Shown: positions 36,324 to 43,362 of the stretch, piece by piece | Layout of the letters: every line of letters begins with the position of its first letter | Position numbering within the stretch: position 1 is the stretch's first letter | DNA from: Candidatus Peribacteraceae bacterium | GTDB lineage: Bacteria; Patescibacteriota; Gracilibacteria; Peribacterales; Peribacteraceae | Length of the DNA: 53,166 bases | NCBI GenBank assembly: GCA_028707875.1 | Contig: JAQWAC010000004.1 | Coordinates: forward strand, 1-53,166 | Direction of reading: 5' to 3' | Notes under the pieces: model-generated | What the model was told of the DNA's origin: nothing | Databases searched by the model: none | Seen by the model: the letters and a program-made list of their open reading frames with translations, nothing else | Made by a program: the position numbers and the translations under genes

Positions 36324-36329
36324 ATCGTA
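36324..36329 (-). promoter_or_regulatory. -10 box for rpe
   Basis: TACGAT on the minus strand, 8 nt before ATG 36315, no SD. Confidence 0.4.
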
Positions 36330-36354
36330 GCACAGAGAGAGGCTTCGGAAATGC

Positions 36355-37278
36355 TCAGAGGAAGAGGACCGACAGGGCCGGAATCATGAAGAGAGCAAGA
36401 AGAGTGGAAACCATCACGGCGACTGCCGCCTTCTCCGGATGCACTTTGAGCACCGACGAATACACGACGGTGTTGACCGCCAGAGGCACCATCGCCATGA
36501 GGAGCATGACTCCATGAACATCTTCCCCGAAAAAATGGAGCGCCTGCCGATCCACCATGATGATGATCATCATCAGCGTCGGCCAAATGACGCATTTGGC
36601 GACCGTGGTGAAGCCGAGGAGTCTGGAATCCACTGCTGAGAATTTCTCTCCGGCCAGTCCCAAACCGATGAGCATCATGCCGAGTACGCTGTAGGCGCCG
36701 CGCACATCATGAAGAAATCCGAACACGGCGGGTGAAGGAGAAAAATGCAGCATATTCAGAATCACTCCCAACGCGAATGCGTACAAGAGCGGGAGCTTCA
36801 GCAGCTTGCCGACGCTCTCGCGGAATGTGTAATTCCCCCGCGCAAGCACGAAGAATCCGACGGAGGATTCGTAGAGCAGGAACCCGAGCGAGCAGAGAAC
36901 GACGAGCCCCAGCACATCGGACGGGAAGAGTGCCATGGCGGCGGGAATGCCGAAATAACCCGTGTTGCCGTTGGCGGAGGCAAAGGCCGCCAGGTTGCGC
37001 ATGGAATCATTCTTCCTCCATACGAGTGAACTTGCAGCGAGAAAAATCAGGCACAGTGCGCTGCAGAGAAAGAGGAAGATGAGCGGAAGCAAAAGTGTCG
37101 CACGCGTCAGATGAGCCGTAAGCCCTCCCTCCAGCACCACAAGCGGCGAGAGGACGTAAAGAAGAATCAGAGCAACAACCTGCCGCTTGAGGTGAAAGAG
37201 CGCCCCCACGATGTAGCCGGCGCCGATGAGCAAATAAAGCGGGAGAAGTTTCCCGAGAAGGACGAAAAAGAGACTCAT
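36355..37278 (-). CDS. AEC family permease (auxin efflux carrier/malate permease fold)
   Basis: 307 aa with ten membrane spans in the 5+5 arrangement of the AEC family. The conserved FASANGNTGYFGIP block with its NxGxxG-P motif occurs near residue 95-110 and the second inverted half contains MVPLAVNTVVYSS. AEC members export or import organic acids; the substrate here is unknown. The start lies 2 nt after the rpiB stop, so it is co-transcribed with rpiB. Confidence 0.85.
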   Translation of the reverse strand: MSLFFVLLGKLLPLYLLIGAGYIVGALFHLKRQVVALILLYVLSPLVVLEGGLTAHLTRATLLLPLIFLFLCSALCLIFLAASSLVWRKNDSMRNLAAFASANGNTGYFGIPAAMALFPSDVLGLVVLCSLGFLLYESSVGFFVLARGNYTFRESVGKLLKLPLLYAFALGVILNMLHFSPSPAVFGFLHDVRGAYSVLGMMLIGLGLAGEKFSAVDSRLLGFTTVAKCVIWPTLMMIIIMVDRQALHFFGEDVHGVMLLMAMVPLAVNTVVYSSVLKVHPEKAAVAVMVSTLLALFMIPALSVLFL

Positions 37279-37280
37279 AA

Positions 37281-37718
37281 CTACGGCTCCAGATCCTTCA
37301 CCCTGCGCTCATGCCGGCCTCCCTCGAAGTCCGTTGTGAGGAAGATGTCCGTGAATCGCTCGGCATCCGATACTTTCGTGAGACGTCCGCCCATACTCAT
37401 GACATTCGCGTCGTTGTGCTGCCGCGCAAGCTTCGCGGTCTCATCGCTGTAGACCAGGGCAGCACGAATGCCGCGCACTTTATTGGCCGCCATCGCCTCG
37501 CCATTGCCGCTCCCGCCGAAGATGATGCCGAAGCAATGTTGTTCCAGGACCGCCGCACACCCCTTGCGGATGATCGCAGGATAATCCACGGACTCCTCGG
37601 AGAATGTCCCGACATCGATCACGTCGATTTTCTGTGCGCTCAAATGCTTCTTGATCGCTTCTTTGAGCGTAAATCCGGCATGATCTGAAGCGAGGACAAC
37701 ACGTGCTGGGGGATGCAT
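37281..37718 (-). CDS. rpiB: Ribose-5-phosphate isomerase B, mycobacterial type
   Basis: Interconverts ribose-5-P and ribulose-5-P. VVLASDHAGFTLKEAI is the RpiB N-terminus; IIFGGSGNGEAMAANKVRGIRAAL has GSGNGE instead of the enteric C-GTG motif, as in the Mycobacterium enzyme, where a Glu replaces the catalytic Cys. RQHNDANVMSMGGR follows. 145 aa. ATG 37718 is chosen over the track start because of the family N-terminus and a TATTCT box 6 nt upstream. Confidence 0.94.
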   Translation of the reverse strand: MHPPARVVLASDHAGFTLKEAIKKHLSAQKIDVIDVGTFSEESVDYPAIIRKGCAAVLEQHCFGIIFGGSGNGEAMAANKVRGIRAALVYSDETAKLARQHNDANVMSMGGRLTKVSDAERFTDIFLTTDFEGGRHERRVKDLEP

Positions 37719-37724
37719 GTGGAA

Positions 37725-37730
37725 AGAATA
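37725..37730 (-). promoter_or_regulatory. -10 box for rpiB
   Basis: TATTCT on the minus strand, 6 nt before ATG 37718. Confidence 0.42.
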
Positions 37731-37747
37731 GCACGACTTAGACACCA

Positions 37748-37818
37748 AATGGATAATGGACAATGGATATGGATAATGAAAATGCGTACGAAGCATTATC
37801 ATTTTGCCATTATCCATT
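37748..37818. repeat. Inverted repeat between divergent rpiB and tpiA
   Basis: AATGGATAATGG (37748-37759) and CCATTATCCATT (37807-37818) are perfect 12-bp inverted repeats; the interior ATGC-GTACGAA-GCAT adds a second stem, and GGATAATG recurs directly inside. It looks like a miniature palindromic insertion or a cruciform regulatory site. Confidence 0.6.
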
Positions 37819-37869
37819 ACCTCCTCTGGACGCTCAAACAAAGTGAAGTCTTGAACTTCCATTCTCTGT

Positions 37870-37875
37870 TATACT
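37870..37875 (+). promoter_or_regulatory. -10 box for tpiA
   Basis: TATACT, 7 nt before ATG 37883, with no SD sequence. The hexamer is the same as for purB. Confidence 0.45.
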
Positions 37876-37882
37876 CCGGTCA

Positions 37883-38599
37883 ATGGCACGCACCCCTTTC
37901 CTCGCTGCGAACTGGAAGATGTATCCGATTCCCGCGGGAGCGCTGGAAGCGGATTCACCGTACCGGCCGCAATCCGGCATCGATACGGCCGTATTTCCGA
38001 CCTTTCTGGATCTGAAAGCCTGTATCGACGCGGGACTCCCAACGGGAGCGCAGTACGGCCACCCCGACTCCGAAGGGGCACACACCGGTGACGTCAGCAT
38101 GGTCATGCTGAAGAAGCTCGGCTGCAATTTTGTCCTCTGCGGCCACTCGGATCGTCGCCATGACCATCACGAAGAGGACACGGACGTCGCCGCACAGGCA
38201 AATGCCGCCCTGCGATCCGGCCTTCATCCCATCGTCTGCGTGGGGGAAACCAAAGTGGAGCGTGATTCCAGGCGCCAAAAGAAAGTGGTGGAGCGGCAGG
38301 TGAAATGCCTCCCGCTCACGCAGAACATCACGATCGCCTACGAGCCCGTCTGGGCCATCGGAACAGGCGTGACGCCCACTCCCGAGCAGGCACAGGACAT
38401 GCACGCATTTATCCGCTCCCTGCTCCCGGACACACGACGGGAATCAACGCGCATTCTCTACGGCGGATCACTGAAGCCCGATAACGCCGAAGGACTCCTG
38501 ATGCAACCGGATATCGACGGGGGGCTTGTGGGAGGCGCATCCCTGAAAGCACAAACCTTCCGGGAGCTCACAACCATCGCTCTGAGAATCAAGGCCTAA
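37883..38599 (+). CDS. tpiA: Triosephosphate isomerase
   Basis: Interconverts dihydroxyacetone phosphate and glyceraldehyde-3-P. FLAANWKM gives catalytic Lys12, CGHSDRR His88, and AYEPVWAIGTG the catalytic Glu154; LYGGSLKPDN and DGGLVGGASL bind the phosphate. 238 aa, slightly short. The usual GHSERR motif reads GHSDRR, a conservative change. Divergent from rpiB. Confidence 0.97.
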   Translation: MARTPFLAANWKMYPIPAGALEADSPYRPQSGIDTAVFPTFLDLKACIDAGLPTGAQYGHPDSEGAHTGDVSMVMLKKLGCNFVLCGHSDRRHDHHEEDTDVAAQANAALRSGLHPIVCVGETKVERDSRRQKKVVERQVKCLPLTQNITIAYEPVWAIGTGVTPTPEQAQDMHAFIRSLLPDTRRESTRILYGGSLKPDNAEGLLMQPDIDGGLVGGASLKAQTFRELTTIALRIKA

Positions 38600-38606
38600 T
38601 GAAGCC

Positions 38607-38713
38607 CTGATTAACAGTCACTTTTGTCATGGTGTGCGGAGTCGAACCATACACAAAAGCCAAAATGTCGACCCTTCGACTCCGCTCAGGATGACATTTT
38701 GGCCATTAATCAG
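38607..38713. repeat. Three-way-junction repeat element after tpiA
   Basis: Outer stem CTGATTAA/TTAATCAG (38607-38614 and 38706-38713) encloses two hairpins. The first is CTTTTGT-c-ATGGT/ACCAT-ac-ACAAAAG. The second is GCCAAAATGTC/GACATTTTGGC. The loop of the first (GCGGAGTCGAA) is an exact 11-nt complement of the loop of the second (TTCGACTCCGC). It lies between convergent tpiA and the membrane protein and may also stop transcription. The loop sequence belongs to a short repeat common in many bacterial genomes. Confidence 0.6.
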
Positions 38714-38720
38714 AGGTTCC

Positions 38721-39560
38721 CTAAGCACGGGCCATTACGGCTTGCGAGAGTTTGAAGATGAAGATCACATTGAACGCAACCCCCATCATGTTGAAAATCG
38801 ATTTCAGGAGCGTTCCGATCGTCGGGCCACCGATGGAGAGAATAATTCCGGCAACAATCAGAACGATCGCCACCAGCAGACCTGCGAGGAAAGAATTCCC
38901 GATGATTTTTCCCCAGTATCCCTGTGAACGCGTGTAGCTGAGGCTCGCACTTTCAAAGACGCCCTTCTTCTCCGTGAGCATGATGACGGGGGCAAGCGCG
39001 AGGCGCGGTCCGACGATGATCGCGATAATGATACCGATGAGAGGAATCCAGATGAAAGAACGCACCATGACCCACAGTGAGAGACCCAGAAACGGGAAAA
39101 ATCGCACCGCTGTCTGTTTTATAAGAACAACAGGATCCTGCACTCCTGTGACCGCGAGAAGGAGAAAGAAGAGGAAAGAGAAAATGGAAATGACGAGCAT
39201 GAGCGGCGCGAACCATGTCATGCCGGCGAAGGTCGAAAGTGTAGATTGCACCATCATGCGTGCGAAAACCTCCTCGCCCAATTGATCCTTCTTCTCTTGA
39301 ACATTTTTCATCGCATCGGTGAATTCCTGCACCGCCTGCTCATCACCGAGCGCGACTCTTCTCTGCAATTCCTGCATGCGCTGAGCATCCAAACCAAACA
39401 CCCCAAGCGTCTTGTTGATTTCCAGTGTGGTATTCCGCTCCAACGACATCTGAGCAACGCCCATCACCGTACCAAAGACCACAGCTCCGATCAGAATGGG
39501 CCTGATGAATTTTTTAAAGGTAACCCAGCTTTCGGAGAAGAGGTTGGAAAATGTTTTCAT
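38721..39560 (-). CDS. Polytopic membrane protein of unknown function
   Basis: 279 aa. SWVTFKKFIRPILIGAVVFG starts a first span, a soluble helical hairpin of about 80 residues follows (40-110), then five spans including a long FSFLFFLLLAV and a GPTIGTLLKSIFNMMGVAFN re-entrant-like end. The layout resembles glycerophosphoryl/DUF-type CPR membrane proteins, but no family can be named with confidence. It is upstream of dprA's end on the same strand, separated by 63 nt. Confidence 0.55.
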   Translation of the reverse strand: MKTFSNLFSESWVTFKKFIRPILIGAVVFGTVMGVAQMSLERNTTLEINKTLGVFGLDAQRMQELQRRVALGDEQAVQEFTDAMKNVQEKKDQLGEEVFARMMVQSTLSTFAGMTWFAPLMLVISIFSFLFFLLLAVTGVQDPVVLIKQTAVRFFPFLGLSLWVMVRSFIWIPLIGIIIAIIVGPRLALAPVIMLTEKKGVFESASLSYTRSQGYWGKIIGNSFLAGLLVAIVLIVAGIILSIGGPTIGTLLKSIFNMMGVAFNVIFIFKLSQAVMARA

Positions 39561-39623
39561 GGAAAATATGGGGAAATATCAGAGGAAACGTACCGCTTTG
39601 GCAATCCGGATGCAATGTCGTCT

Positions 39624-40706
39624 TCAGCGGCGGACCCACCGGCCGTCACCCAAATTTTTCGCCACACCCGCAAGCTCCATCATCGTCAATGTTGAGCCCG
39701 TTGTGGCTGCGGGAAGCCCGGACCGCTCCACAAGATCATTGACCGACTGCGGCATGGCGGTGAGTGCTTTCCAGAGGACTTGCTCCTCCCTGGACTCAGG
39801 TTCAAAGAGTGTTTGCTTTCCGGCATCGCGCGTCACGACTCCGAGTTCCTGCAACACCGCATTTGCCGAGGTCACCAGCTTCGCCTGCCCGCGGGAGAGG
39901 ATCTGATGACAACCGACATAATTCGGATCAAAGATCTGCCCCGGAACCGCGAAGACCTCCCGCCCGTAGTCCAGCGCAAGATCGGCGGTGATGAGTGCGC
40001 CGCTCCCTTCGCCCGCCTCCAGCACCACCGTCCCGAGCGAGAGCCCCGCGATGATGCGGTTCCGCGACGGAAAGGTGAACTTGTCCGGTCTGGTATCGAT
40101 CGGGAATTCCGAGAGGACCAGCCCGCCGGTCGCAACGATCTTATCGGCCAGACGCGCATTGATCACCGGAGACACCGTCGCGAGACCGTTGCCCAGCACC
40201 GCGACCGTTTTGCCGCCGGCACGGAGCGTCTCCTCCGCGACTTTCGCATCGATCCCCAGCGCCAACCCGCTCACCGTGACGAACCCCGCCCGAACGAACG
40301 GCGGAACGAACTCTTCGACCACCCGTTGTCCGTACGGACTGATCTCCCGCTTGCCGACGAGGCCGATGCAGGATTCATCAAGAATGGAAAGATCCCCGCG
40401 GAAGTAGAGGAAGGGCGGCGGATCGCCGATCTCTTTGAGCCTCGCGGGATAGTCGCCGTCCTCAATGCAGAGAAATCGAATCGATCGCTTCTTCAATTCC
40501 TGTTCATAGACATCCGGATCGAATTCCTCCAGACGCGTGAGCACGATATAAATCGTCTCCTGCCGGCACCCGAGCCCCCGCAGCAGTTCTTCATCCACCG
40601 CCTCAAGCGCCTTGTCGAGGCTGCCGTAGACCCCGCGGAGAGCGTCGTAGCGCTTCTTCGTGAGGATATTGAGCCAGGACCAGATCAGGGCCGTGCGGCG
40701 ATCCAT
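39624..40706 (-). CDS. dprA: DNA processing protein DprA (Smf)
   Basis: Loads RecA on incoming single-stranded DNA during transformation. GLVGKREISPYGQRV, VSGLALGIDAKVAEETL, VAVLGNGLATVSP, LSEFPIDTRPDKFTFPSRNRIIAGLS and VFAVPGQIFDPNYVGCHQILSRGQAKLV are the Rossmann-fold motifs in order. A helical N-terminal part and a C-terminal winged-helix-like end (QSVNDLVERSGLPAATTGSTL) flank it. 360 aa. ATG 40706 has TATGCT 9 nt upstream; the track start at 40913 is too long. Confidence 0.95.
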   Translation of the reverse strand: MDRRTALIWSWLNILTKKRYDALRGVYGSLDKALEAVDEELLRGLGCRQETIYIVLTRLEEFDPDVYEQELKKRSIRFLCIEDGDYPARLKEIGDPPPFLYFRGDLSILDESCIGLVGKREISPYGQRVVEEFVPPFVRAGFVTVSGLALGIDAKVAEETLRAGGKTVAVLGNGLATVSPVINARLADKIVATGGLVLSEFPIDTRPDKFTFPSRNRIIAGLSLGTVVLEAGEGSGALITADLALDYGREVFAVPGQIFDPNYVGCHQILSRGQAKLVTSANAVLQELGVVTRDAGKQTLFEPESREEQVLWKALTAMPQSVNDLVERSGLPAATTGSTLTMMELAGVAKNLGDGRWVRR

Positions 40707-40715
40707 GGGAGCGGG

Positions 40716-40721
40716 AGCATA
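40716..40721 (-). promoter_or_regulatory. -10 box for dprA
   Basis: TATGCT on the minus strand, 9 nt before ATG 40706. Confidence 0.38.
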
Positions 40722-40773
40722 CAGCAAAGATCCATTCATGACGACAAAGAGATGCCACCGGATCACCACGGGC

Positions 40774-42069
40774 CTATAGGGCCTTTTTCGCTTCAATTTG
40801 ATTATTCCAATTCCCGTGACCGATATAGACCGTTTGTTTCTCAACAATGCCGGAGGTTCTGGGAATGAATTCGCCATACGGCGCCGCCGTGTCATACCGG
40901 ACACAACACACATTCATATAATTCATTTCCCGCGCCAATCGCGCCGCCGCAGAGATGCCCGCCGCGGAAGATCTTCCCATGGAATGACCGACAGTCTGAC
41001 CATGATTCAACGACTCAAATATCTCCTCACATTCCCGACGACTGACGAGAATGATATCCCGCAACGCGCCCTCATGGATCAGCTCCTGCACGAAACGGAA
41101 ATCCATTCCGACATTGCCCGTTCCATCGACTCCATACATCCACACACGATCCTCCCGTTCGCTCTCGTGAAGAGGACCATGGAGCCGCTGCCACATGCCC
41201 GGATCATGCTTCCCCTCGTAGCCGAAGAGCGCAGGGGAAGTGCCGAATTTTTTCCCGAGCGCCTGTTTCATCGCCTCCGCAGAGGTTCCGTTCCCGATGC
41301 CGACAACCGCGGCATCCATCGGCACTGTGATCTCCTGCATCGCACCGAGGAACAGCGCCGAACACGCCTCCACTGTTTCCGCTCGCATCGAGTGATTGGG
41401 CAATGCGAAGCGCCCTTCCCGCTGACCTCTGCCTCCCCCCAATTCCCCGATACGCTCACGGAACATGCGGATCGCCGATGCCAGGAATTGGCCCCCCTCA
41501 GCGGCAATCAGCTTCCCGCCGCAGACATCGTTCCCCTCGACCGCCTCCCGCATCAACGCCCAACGCGCAGGATCGTTCTCGCGGATCTCTGCCGGAGCGA
41601 AGAGCTCGCGCGGATATCCCGTCAGTTGCCCGACGTGCCCGAACGCGATGCCAGCACTCCCCGTCGTCACTTCCAACATGGTTGTTTTTCCCGGTTTGAT
41701 CTGCGGTTGCATCTCTTCCATTTTCTGCAGGAGATGTTGATAGGTCGGAAGATAGTGATTGCCCGAAAAATTATTCGTGACATCGATTTGCCAGATTTTC
41801 GGCCGACCGAAATCCGTATCCCGGTGCGCCCGATCGAGCGGCACCACATGATCGTTTTCCACAAGATAGCAGTGCGTGTACTCCCCTCCTTTGACCCAGC
41901 TTCTGAGTGACTCCTGCAACTTTCGCCGTTGCTCGCCGGCAATTTTCTCCGGATGGGGATAGGTCGTTTGAAATGTATCCGCTATCCCTTCAAATTGTCG
42001 CTGGGGACCGGTCCTCTGGAAATCGTCCATCAATCCCTTAACCCTATGATGCGGAGAGCCGATATTCAT
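40774..42069 (-). CDS. PALP-fold (fold-type II) enzyme homologue lacking the PLP lysine
   Basis: 431 aa. MLEVTTGSAGIAFGHVGQLTGYP matches the SGNTG block of cysteine synthase-like enzymes, VVGIGNGTSAEAMKQAL the phosphate-binding loop, and TVGHSMGRSSAAGISAAARLA and VCCVRYDTAAPYGE the C-terminal motifs. At the place of the PLP lysine (GS-F/V-KDR) the sequence reads NNFSGNHYLP, with no lysine. An N-terminal extension of about 80 residues is extra. It may be non-catalytic, use another cofactor, or bind an amino acid as a sensor. Divergent from a TrmB-like regulator. Confidence 0.65.
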   Translation of the reverse strand: MNIGSPHHRVKGLMDDFQRTGPQRQFEGIADTFQTTYPHPEKIAGEQRRKLQESLRSWVKGGEYTHCYLVENDHVVPLDRAHRDTDFGRPKIWQIDVTNNFSGNHYLPTYQHLLQKMEEMQPQIKPGKTTMLEVTTGSAGIAFGHVGQLTGYPRELFAPAEIRENDPARWALMREAVEGNDVCGGKLIAAEGGQFLASAIRMFRERIGELGGGRGQREGRFALPNHSMRAETVEACSALFLGAMQEITVPMDAAVVGIGNGTSAEAMKQALGKKFGTSPALFGYEGKHDPGMWQRLHGPLHESEREDRVWMYGVDGTGNVGMDFRFVQELIHEGALRDIILVSRRECEEIFESLNHGQTVGHSMGRSSAAGISAAARLAREMNYMNVCCVRYDTAAPYGEFIPRTSGIVEKQTVYIGHGNWNNQIEAKKAL

Positions 42070-42177
42070 GTTACTAATTTGTGTTATAATACTTTTTTTG
42101 TCAAACTATAGATAACACCTAATTACATTTATTTTCATCCAAATATGCAAACGCTGTATAAATTCTTCAAAATCACG

Positions 42178-42200
42178 TATAATGTAGATGATTTTCTACA
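42178..42200 (+). promoter_or_regulatory. -10 box and overlapping operator palindrome of the TrmB-like gene
   Basis: TATAAT (42178-42183) is followed at once by TGTAGA-tgattt-TCTACA (42183-42200), a perfect 6-bp inverted repeat covering the expected start of transcription. This is a likely autoregulatory operator. A second TGTTATAAT extended -10 occurs upstream at 42082-42090. Confidence 0.52.
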
Positions 42201-42207
42201 TTTCTCT

Positions 42208-42984
42208 ATGATTCCTGAACTGGAGCAATTCGGGTTCACCCGCAACGAAGCGAATGTGTATCTGGCCGCACTGAAACTCGGAACATGTTCGGTACAACAG
42301 CTCGCGAACACAACGGGGCTCAACAGGATCACGGTACACAGCATAGTGGAGAAATATGAAGGTCTCCGGATCTTTTCGCGAAGCTACGAAGGAAAGCGGC
42401 GACGTGTTTCCCCCGCAACACCTGAGCGCCTCACGTTGCTTCTGGAACAGAAAGAGGAAGAGCTCACTCGAAAAAAGAAGGTACTCTCGCATCTCATGCC
42501 TTCGCTGGAAGATCTCTTCCGCCAAACAAAAAGAGGGCTACAGGTTCTGACGTTTCACGGAGAGAAGGGGTATGAACAGATGTGCGAAGATATTCTCACC
42601 ACCAAAACGGAAACTCTGGAGTATGCGAACATTGACGCGCTCAACGCGGTGATCGGACCCTACATCGCCGCAGGATATCTCCCCGCCAAATTCAAGCTGC
42701 AGATCCGGACGAAATTCCTCTACCTCGATACGCCCAACTCCAGACAGTACATTCAACAGAGCTACATGGATGCTCCGGATGCCTCCCCGATGGAAGTAAA
42801 ATTTGTCCCTCCCGAAGAATTTCCCATCGATACCTTCTTCGTCATCTATGATGACAAATTGGCCATTTTCACGCCTTCGACCATGGATGGTGTCATCATT
42901 CAGGATAAGGCGATCAACGCCGCCATGCGTCCGTTTTTCTCGTTTGTGTGGAGCAGGGCCGGCACGGCACTGTCGAACCACTGA
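42208..42984 (+). CDS. TrmB-like transcriptional regulator
   Basis: 258 aa. An N-terminal winged helix (LEQFGFTRNEANVYLAALKLGTCSVQQLANTTGLNRITVHSIVE) is typical of the TrmB family. A coiled-coil linker of about 30 residues (LLLEQKEEELTRKKKVL) and a C-terminal sensor domain with AIFTPSTMDGVIIQDKAI follow. The track start at 42145 lies upstream of the TATAAT box, so ATG 42208 is used. Located divergently from the PALP-like gene, which it probably controls together with itself. Confidence 0.78.
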   Translation: MIPELEQFGFTRNEANVYLAALKLGTCSVQQLANTTGLNRITVHSIVEKYEGLRIFSRSYEGKRRRVSPATPERLTLLLEQKEEELTRKKKVLSHLMPSLEDLFRQTKRGLQVLTFHGEKGYEQMCEDILTTKTETLEYANIDALNAVIGPYIAAGYLPAKFKLQIRTKFLYLDTPNSRQYIQQSYMDAPDASPMEVKFVPPEEFPIDTFFVIYDDKLAIFTPSTMDGVIIQDKAINAAMRPFFSFVWSRAGTALSNH

Positions 42985-43006
42985 AAGGAATTGATCATGA
43001 CAAAAT

Positions 43007-43036
43007 CCCGGCGTAGTCCCGAAGGAACGAAGTCGG
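43007..43036 (-). repeat. REP-like hairpin after tRNA-Thr remnant
   Basis: Minus strand: stem, TTC, GTTCC-TTC-GGGAC, TAC, stem, followed by TTTT (43005-43002). Same architecture as the tRNA-Leu terminator, with different stem bases. Confidence 0.5.
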
Positions 43037-43058
43037 ATGGAGCCGCCCATGGGACTCG
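43037..43058 (-). pseudogene. tRNA-Thr 3'-end remnant
   Basis: A 25-bp stretch (43034-43058) is identical to the 3' end of the tRNA-Thr gene including part of the T-arm, the acceptor 3' strand and CCA (43169-43193). Sequence before it does not form a tRNA. It is probably what is left of a second tandem tRNA-Thr copy, or an integration scar. Confidence 0.6.
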
Positions 43059-43130
43059 CCCGTCTCCGTTTCTCGCCATTCTCGAAACTTCGCCGTGGCA
43101 TCGATTGGAATGCGCCTCTTGGCGAAATCT

Positions 43131-43171
43131 CGGCGCAGTCTCGTTCGCCGAAGGCGAACGGACGAAGACGG
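43131..43171 (-). terminator. tRNA-Thr downstream REP-like hairpin
   Basis: GTC/GAC and GTTCGCC-TTC-GGCGAAC stems with TTC and TGC facing each other in the internal loop, right after the CCA. The longest member of the hairpin family in this window. Confidence 0.5.
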
Positions 43172-43172
43172 A

Positions 43173-43248
43173 TGGAGCCGCCCATGGGACTCGAACCCAC
43201 GACCCTCGGTTTACGATACCGATGCTCTACCAGCTGAGCTAGGGCGGC
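43173..43248 (-). tRNA. tRNA-Thr (anticodon CGT), CCA encoded
   Basis: 76 nt. Acceptor GCCGCCC/GGGCGGC, D-arm GCTC-GAGC, anticodon arm TCGGT-ATCGTAA-ACCGA giving CGT, T-arm GTGGG-TTCGAGT-CCCAT, U73 and an encoded CCA. It reads ACG codons. Confidence 0.95.
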
Positions 43249-43362
43249 TTATTGCGTCGAAGGCGAACGAAATCGATTCCCCCTTCACGCGGCATTTTAG
43301 GAGAAATTTGGCCGGAAAACTAGAAACAAACCGCCTCTTTCAGAAGTGATCTCCCCTGACGA

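Noticed and set aside
36355-37278. AEC permease as a specific auxin or malate transporter
   Set aside because: Family membership is clear, but nothing in the sequence or context identifies the substrate.
39780-40868. 362-aa plus-strand ORF
   Set aside because: Antisense to dprA, His/Arg-rich and without family motifs.
40798-41910. 370-aa plus-strand ORF
   Set aside because: Antisense shadow of the PALP-fold gene.
42071-42104. Minus-strand TTGACA (42104-42099) as -35 for the PALP-like gene
   Set aside because: No acceptable -10 lies 15-19 nt downstream; the nearby TATAAT reads on the plus strand.
43095-43349. Small plus-strand ORFs over tRNA-Thr (43037-43237, 43095-43349, 42991-43242)
   Set aside because: They read through tRNA-Thr, its remnant and the hairpins; repeated GWSRPW/MEPPMGL peptides are translations of the repeat.
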